A stretch of DNA of 51,757 nucleotides from positions 1 to 51,757 of IMG/VR virus record IMGVR_UViG_3300009695_000007. One strand, 5' to 3'. The first letter of the stretch is position 1, and every line of letters begins with the position of its first letter. Positions 49,368 to 51,757 of the stretch are shown here, one piece after another. Source of the DNA: a virus. Below the pieces are notes generated by a model. That model saw only the letters and a program-made list of their open reading frames with translations. It was not told the origin of the DNA and made no database searches. Position numbers and translations under genes: made by a program.

Positions 49368-49440
49368 AAGGGAGATAAATAAGGAACTTATAGACCTTAT
49401 TGATAAGTTGGCAATCCTAAGCCAATTTCTCCTTTTTAAA
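49368..49440 (+). ncRNA. Short structured RNA or attenuator upstream of endonuclease gene
   Basis: AAGGGAGA (49368-49375) pairs with TCTCCTTT (49428-49435) and is followed by a T run. Inside, TTGGC/GCCAA makes a T-arm-like hairpin. Two other helices (AATAAGG/CCTTATT and AACTTAT/ATAAGTT) overlap and exclude each other. A short promoter-driven RNA or a switching attenuator is plausible. Confidence 0.55.
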
Positions 49441-49485
49441 TAATTAGGACAATTAAATAATAATATTCTGTAGGAGGAATAATAG

Positions 49486-50904
49486 ATGATAATAACAGAG
49501 CACGTTGAAATAAATATAAGTCCTAGAAATGTTGAGTATTATGAAAATCTAGGATATAGAATAAATAAAATAGTGGGTTCTAAAGGAAAATTAGTTTGTC
49601 CTAAAGGGACAACATTAATGGTGAATATAAAAGATTTATCTAAGGCATCCGGTGTAAAAGTTAACGTAAAATGTGATGGATGCGGAGATATTCTTAAAAA
49701 TATAGCATGGAGTGATTATACAAAGCAAGTCCACAAAGACAATACCTATTATTGTAATGTTTGTGCAACTAAGTTATATGCTGGTAAAAGAGCAATGAAA
49801 TCCAAATTAGAAAATGGTGGCAAGAGTCTAGAAGATTGGTGCAATGAAAACGGAAGAAAAGATTTAATTGATAGATGGGATGAAAAACTTAATAAATATA
49901 AAATTAGTGAAATTAATTGCAGAACAGCAAAAAAGTATTATTTTAAATGTCCTATGGGTATCCATCCCAGTGAAAAGAAACATATTGCTAGCTTTACATT
50001 TGATAAAGGTAGTATGAATTGTAAAGCATGTAACAGTTTTGCTCAATGGGGAATTGATAATATATGTGAAGATTTCCTTGATAAGTATTGGAGTATTAAA
50101 AATACAATCAGTCCTTGGGAAATTGATTATTGTGGTTCAAATAATCCGATATATATTAAATGTCAAGATAAGGATTATCATGATGATTATAAATCTTCCC
50201 CTTGTATATTTAATAAAGGATGTCGATGTCCCGGTTGTTCACATAAAGTTGGTCATTTGCATATTTTAGATTCACTTGGGACTTTATTTCCTCAAGTATT
50301 AGAATTATGGTCAGATAGAAATAAGAAATCACCATATGAATATTCACCAATGAATAATAATAAAATTTATTGGAAGTGCCCTTGCGGAAAACATGGGGAA
50401 CATTTCACGAAAATATATGATGCTAATAAATGTGATTTCCGATGTCCAGAATGTACACAAGAACGAAATGAAAGTCTTCTTCAAGAAAAGGTGCGACTAT
50501 ATTTAAATACATTTGATTATACAATATTGCATGAACATAGGTGTACTATTGTTCCTATAAATCCTAAAAGAAAGGGCACTAATAATACCTTGCCTTTTGA
50601 TAATGAAGTATTAGAGTTAAAACTTTTATGTGAAGTAATGGGACAGCAACATTATAGAATAAATGGGTATCATATAATGCAAGCAAAAACTAAAAACACT
50701 ACACCAAAGCAAGAGTTACATTATACAAAATTAAAAGATAGATATAAACGGATATATTCTAAATCTAAAGGATATAATTATTTAGAAATATCTTATAAAG
50801 CAGATAATAAAAGGGAAACATATAAATTATTAATAGATAATAAAATTGAACAAATATTAAAACAACAATTAAATAATAATTTGGTTTTACAAGAAGCTAT
50901 TTAA
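49486..50904 (+). CDS. Homing-type endonuclease: zinc ribbons plus Vsr-like nuclease, 472 aa
   Basis: ATG at 49486 behind TAGGAGGAATAAT. Several CxxC ribbons ('CDGCGD', 'CNVC', 'CKACNSF', 'CPGCSH', 'CPCGKHGEHF'..'CPEC') include conserved Trp-rich linkers ('LIDRWDEKLNKYKISEIN', 'VLELWSDRNKKSPYEYSP'). The nuclease core is more divergent: 'LPFDNEVLELKLLCEVMGQQHYRI' and 'YLEISYK'. It sits between tail tube and chaperone genes. A perfect 17-bp word (50865-50881) is part of its coding end, and a terminator overlaps the stop. Confidence 0.75.
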   Translation: MIITEHVEINISPRNVEYYENLGYRINKIVGSKGKLVCPKGTTLMVNIKDLSKASGVKVNVKCDGCGDILKNIAWSDYTKQVHKDNTYYCNVCATKLYAGKRAMKSKLENGGKSLEDWCNENGRKDLIDRWDEKLNKYKISEINCRTAKKYYFKCPMGIHPSEKKHIASFTFDKGSMNCKACNSFAQWGIDNICEDFLDKYWSIKNTISPWEIDYCGSNNPIYIKCQDKDYHDDYKSSPCIFNKGCRCPGCSHKVGHLHILDSLGTLFPQVLELWSDRNKKSPYEYSPMNNNKIYWKCPCGKHGEHFTKIYDANKCDFRCPECTQERNESLLQEKVRLYLNTFDYTILHEHRCTIVPINPKRKGTNNTLPFDNEVLELKLLCEVMGQQHYRINGYHIMQAKTKNTTPKQELHYTKLKDRYKRIYSKSKGYNYLEISYKADNKRETYKLLIDNKIEQILKQQLNNNLVLQEAI

Positions 50905-50921
50905 CCATGGCTTCTTTTTAT
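50891..50921 (+). terminator. Intrinsic terminator overlapping the endonuclease stop codon
   Basis: AAGAAGCTA (50891-50899) pairs with TGGCTTCTT (50908-50916), then TTTATTT. The stop codon lies in the loop, as in the 323-aa endonuclease cassette. Confidence 0.75.
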
Positions 50922-50957
50922 TTACATAAATAATAAATTATAAAGGAGATAAGGATA

Positions 50958-51293
50958 ATGGCAAATAAATTAACAGAAAATCAAATAGAACTTTCAAATG
51001 GAAGAGTTTACTGTATTTGTCCCATAAAAGTAAAATATATGCTTACTGGATTTTATGGTCAGTATATAAATGTTAAGGAAAATGGTTTTGTAAAATTAAT
51101 GGGATGTGGCGATGGCCCCCAAATAGCTACCGATTTCTTAATAGCATCTTTTGATTCTGAAGAAATAGCAACGGAAGTTTTACCGGAACTATTAGCAAAA
51201 GATATGACTAGAATATTAGAAATAACAAAACGTCTTAATGAATTGAAGGATAATTTTGAAATAAAAAACAATCAACCTCCAATACAGGAATAA
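50958..51293 (+). CDS. Tail assembly chaperone (gpG-like), 111 aa
   Basis: ATG at 50958 behind AAAGGAGATAAGG. Short mixed alpha/beta protein located directly after the tail tube block, the usual place for the lambda gpG equivalent. Near its end lies the slippery heptamer A-AAA-AAC in the correct phase (51263-51269). Most ribosomes would end at 51293; a fraction would shift -1 into the next frame. Function as a tape-measure chaperone is inferred from position and the frameshift signal. Confidence 0.65.
   Translation: MANKLTENQIELSNGRVYCICPIKVKYMLTGFYGQYINVKENGFVKLMGCGDGPQIATDFLIASFDSEEIATEVLPELLAKDMTRILEITKRLNELKDNFEIKNNQPPIQE
51263..51269 (+). promoter_or_regulatory. Programmed -1 ribosomal frameshift site
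   Basis: A-AAA-AAC with AAA and AAC as zero-frame codons, the classic bacterial -1 slippery heptamer. GAAGGA lies about 12 bases upstream, the distance at which an internal ribosome site stimulates -1 shifting in genes such as dnaX. The -1 frame is open from here to 51595. Confidence 0.75.
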
Positions 51294-51595
51294 CTCTAAG
51301 GAGGGGAGTATTTTTAGTAGGTCTTCATTATAAAAAAACACCAGAAGAAGTCCGAGAATTTGCTTATATAGATTTTCAAGATTGTATAAAAGAAATAGAT
51401 ATACATATTGCTTTTGAATCATATAAGGGTATAATTGGAAACTCATATGCAACTGATGCGTCAAAAATGCTTAAGGAGATAAATCCACTAAATCATAAAG
51501 AAGTAGATTCTAAAGGTAGAGTTAAATCTAATCTGCCAAGAGTTACAAAAGATATGATGATAGCATTATCACAGGATAATGAAAAGAAAAAATAA
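51269..51595 (+). CDS. Frameshift extension of tail chaperone (gpT-like), fused product about 212 aa
   Basis: This frame has no ATG until far inside but is open from the slippery site, through the end of the 111-aa gene, to a TAA at 51593-51595. It adds 108 codons ('LHYKKTPEEVREFAYIDF', 'LPRVTKDMMIALSQDNEKKK'). No standalone start with a good ribosome site is seen except GTA/TTA near AAGGAGGGG, so expression as a gpG-T fusion is most likely. Known gpT domains bind the tape measure. Confidence 0.65.
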   Translation, partial: QSTSNTGITLRRGVFLVGLHYKKTPEEVREFAYIDFQDCIKEIDIHIAFESYKGIIGNSYATDASKMLKEINPLNHKEVDSKGRVKSNLPRVTKDMMIALSQDNEKKK

Positions 51596-51601
51596 AACAC
51601 C

Positions 51602-51652
51602 AATAGAGGAGCATACGAAATTAAATCTTCGGTGTTCCTCTATTTTTTTTAG
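51602..51652 (+). terminator. Intrinsic terminator after tail chaperone genes
   Basis: AATAGAGGA (51602-51610) pairs with TCCTCTATT (51636-51644), then TTTTTT. ACACC just before it can pair with GGTGT in the loop, so a pseudoknot is possible. From 51653 to the end only an AT-rich stretch with a TATAAT-like word is seen. Confidence 0.75.
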
Positions 51653-51757
51653 ACCTATCTTATAAAATCGCTGTTTTATTATTAACACTACTTATTATTT
51701 TTCTCATATATTGTATAATTCACAAAATTTGGTGTATAATCATATTATATTAAATAA

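Larger units (their letters stand above)
10954..50881 (+). repeat. Dispersed 17-bp intergenic word, plus-strand set (about 28 copies)
   Basis: Consensus ACAAYTAAATAATAATT. Starts: 10954, 10987, 11803, 19749, 19820, 19973, 20076, 21257, 21490, 22430, 23335, 24272, 25097, 26522, 29366, 29520, 32539, 33189, 33635, 35881, 40264, 40433, 42872, 43360, 49306, 49449, 50865, plus a weak copy near 24241. All read in the direction of the local plus-strand genes. Most lie within ~30 bases after a stop codon or before a ribosome site. Variation is mainly C/T at position 5 and T/C at position 10. No copy was noticed inside the long genes except at 19820 and 50865. Confidence 0.85.

Noticed and set aside
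51700-51757. TATAAT-like words near the right edge as a promoter
   Set aside because: No convincing -35 at 17 bp and no downstream gene visible; AT-richness alone produces such words.

Overview
The window is AT-rich, Firmicutes-type DNA with AGGAGG-class ribosome sites, ATG/TTG/GTG starts and sigma-A-like promoters. It most resembles a large Clostridium temperate phage that persists as a plasmid, i.e. a phage-plasmid. It carries an actin-type partition pair (ParM/ParR), a Rep-like protein, iteron-like repeats and an FtsK-type ATPase, and it also carries a complete phage head and early-tail morphogenesis block. The order of the late block is: YonO-like single-chain RNA polymerase, small protein, metallophosphoesterase, terminase, portal, scaffold/protease, capsid. 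This recalls Bacillus phage SPbeta; that comparison comes from memory of gene order, not from a search. No integrase or recognisable repressor gene is visible.

Layout. (1) 1-8738, minus strand: a long leftward operon of about 22 small, mostly unrecognised genes. It ends in a MazF/PemK-type protein cut by the window edge. Intergenic leaders fall into two repeated hairpin families. (2) 8739-11020: a 2.3-kb non-coding control region. It holds a tandem repeat, nested inverted repeats, a leftward promoter, an 18-bp-period iteron-like array, a GC-richer foldable island and a rightward promoter. (3) 11.0-13.4 kb: an HNH-AP2 homing-type endonuclease and ParM/ParR. (4) 13.9-18.9 kb, minus strand: three small hydrophobic proteins, small soluble proteins, a long hairpin, a replication-relaxation-like protein and an FtsK/HerA-type ATPase. 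(5) 19-25 kb, plus strand: an Mrr-like nuclease, short peptides, a Rep-like protein, a Dam-type methylase, Cys-rich small proteins and a compact alpha-amylase-family (GH13) protein. (6) 25-51.6 kb: the late block. It contains the RNA polymerase, a beta-CASP metallo-beta-lactamase nuclease, a phosphoesterase, a ClpP-like protease, a tRNA/tRNA-like cluster, terminase, portal, protease/scaffold, capsid, connectors, tail tube, and a tail chaperone pair with a textbook -1 frameshift site. Five zinc-ribbon plus Vsr-like homing-type endonuclease genes are scattered through it.

Two signals cut across the annotation. First, a 17-bp asymmetric word (consensus ACAAYTAAATAATAATT) recurs about 28 times on the plus strand of the right half and several times on the minus strand of the left half. 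It nearly always sits in short intergenic gaps and reads in the direction of transcription. In five sigma-A-type promoters it fills the gap between -35 and -10, and in a sixth it does so as a close variant. This looks like an operator/stoperator network or a phage-polymerase signal. Second, many longer intergenic gaps hold cloverleaf-like or three-way-junction folds, often bracketed by copies of the word. Next to a phage RNA polymerase and a beta-CASP nuclease, this suggests a dedicated transcript-punctuation or regulation system. That functional reading is inference.
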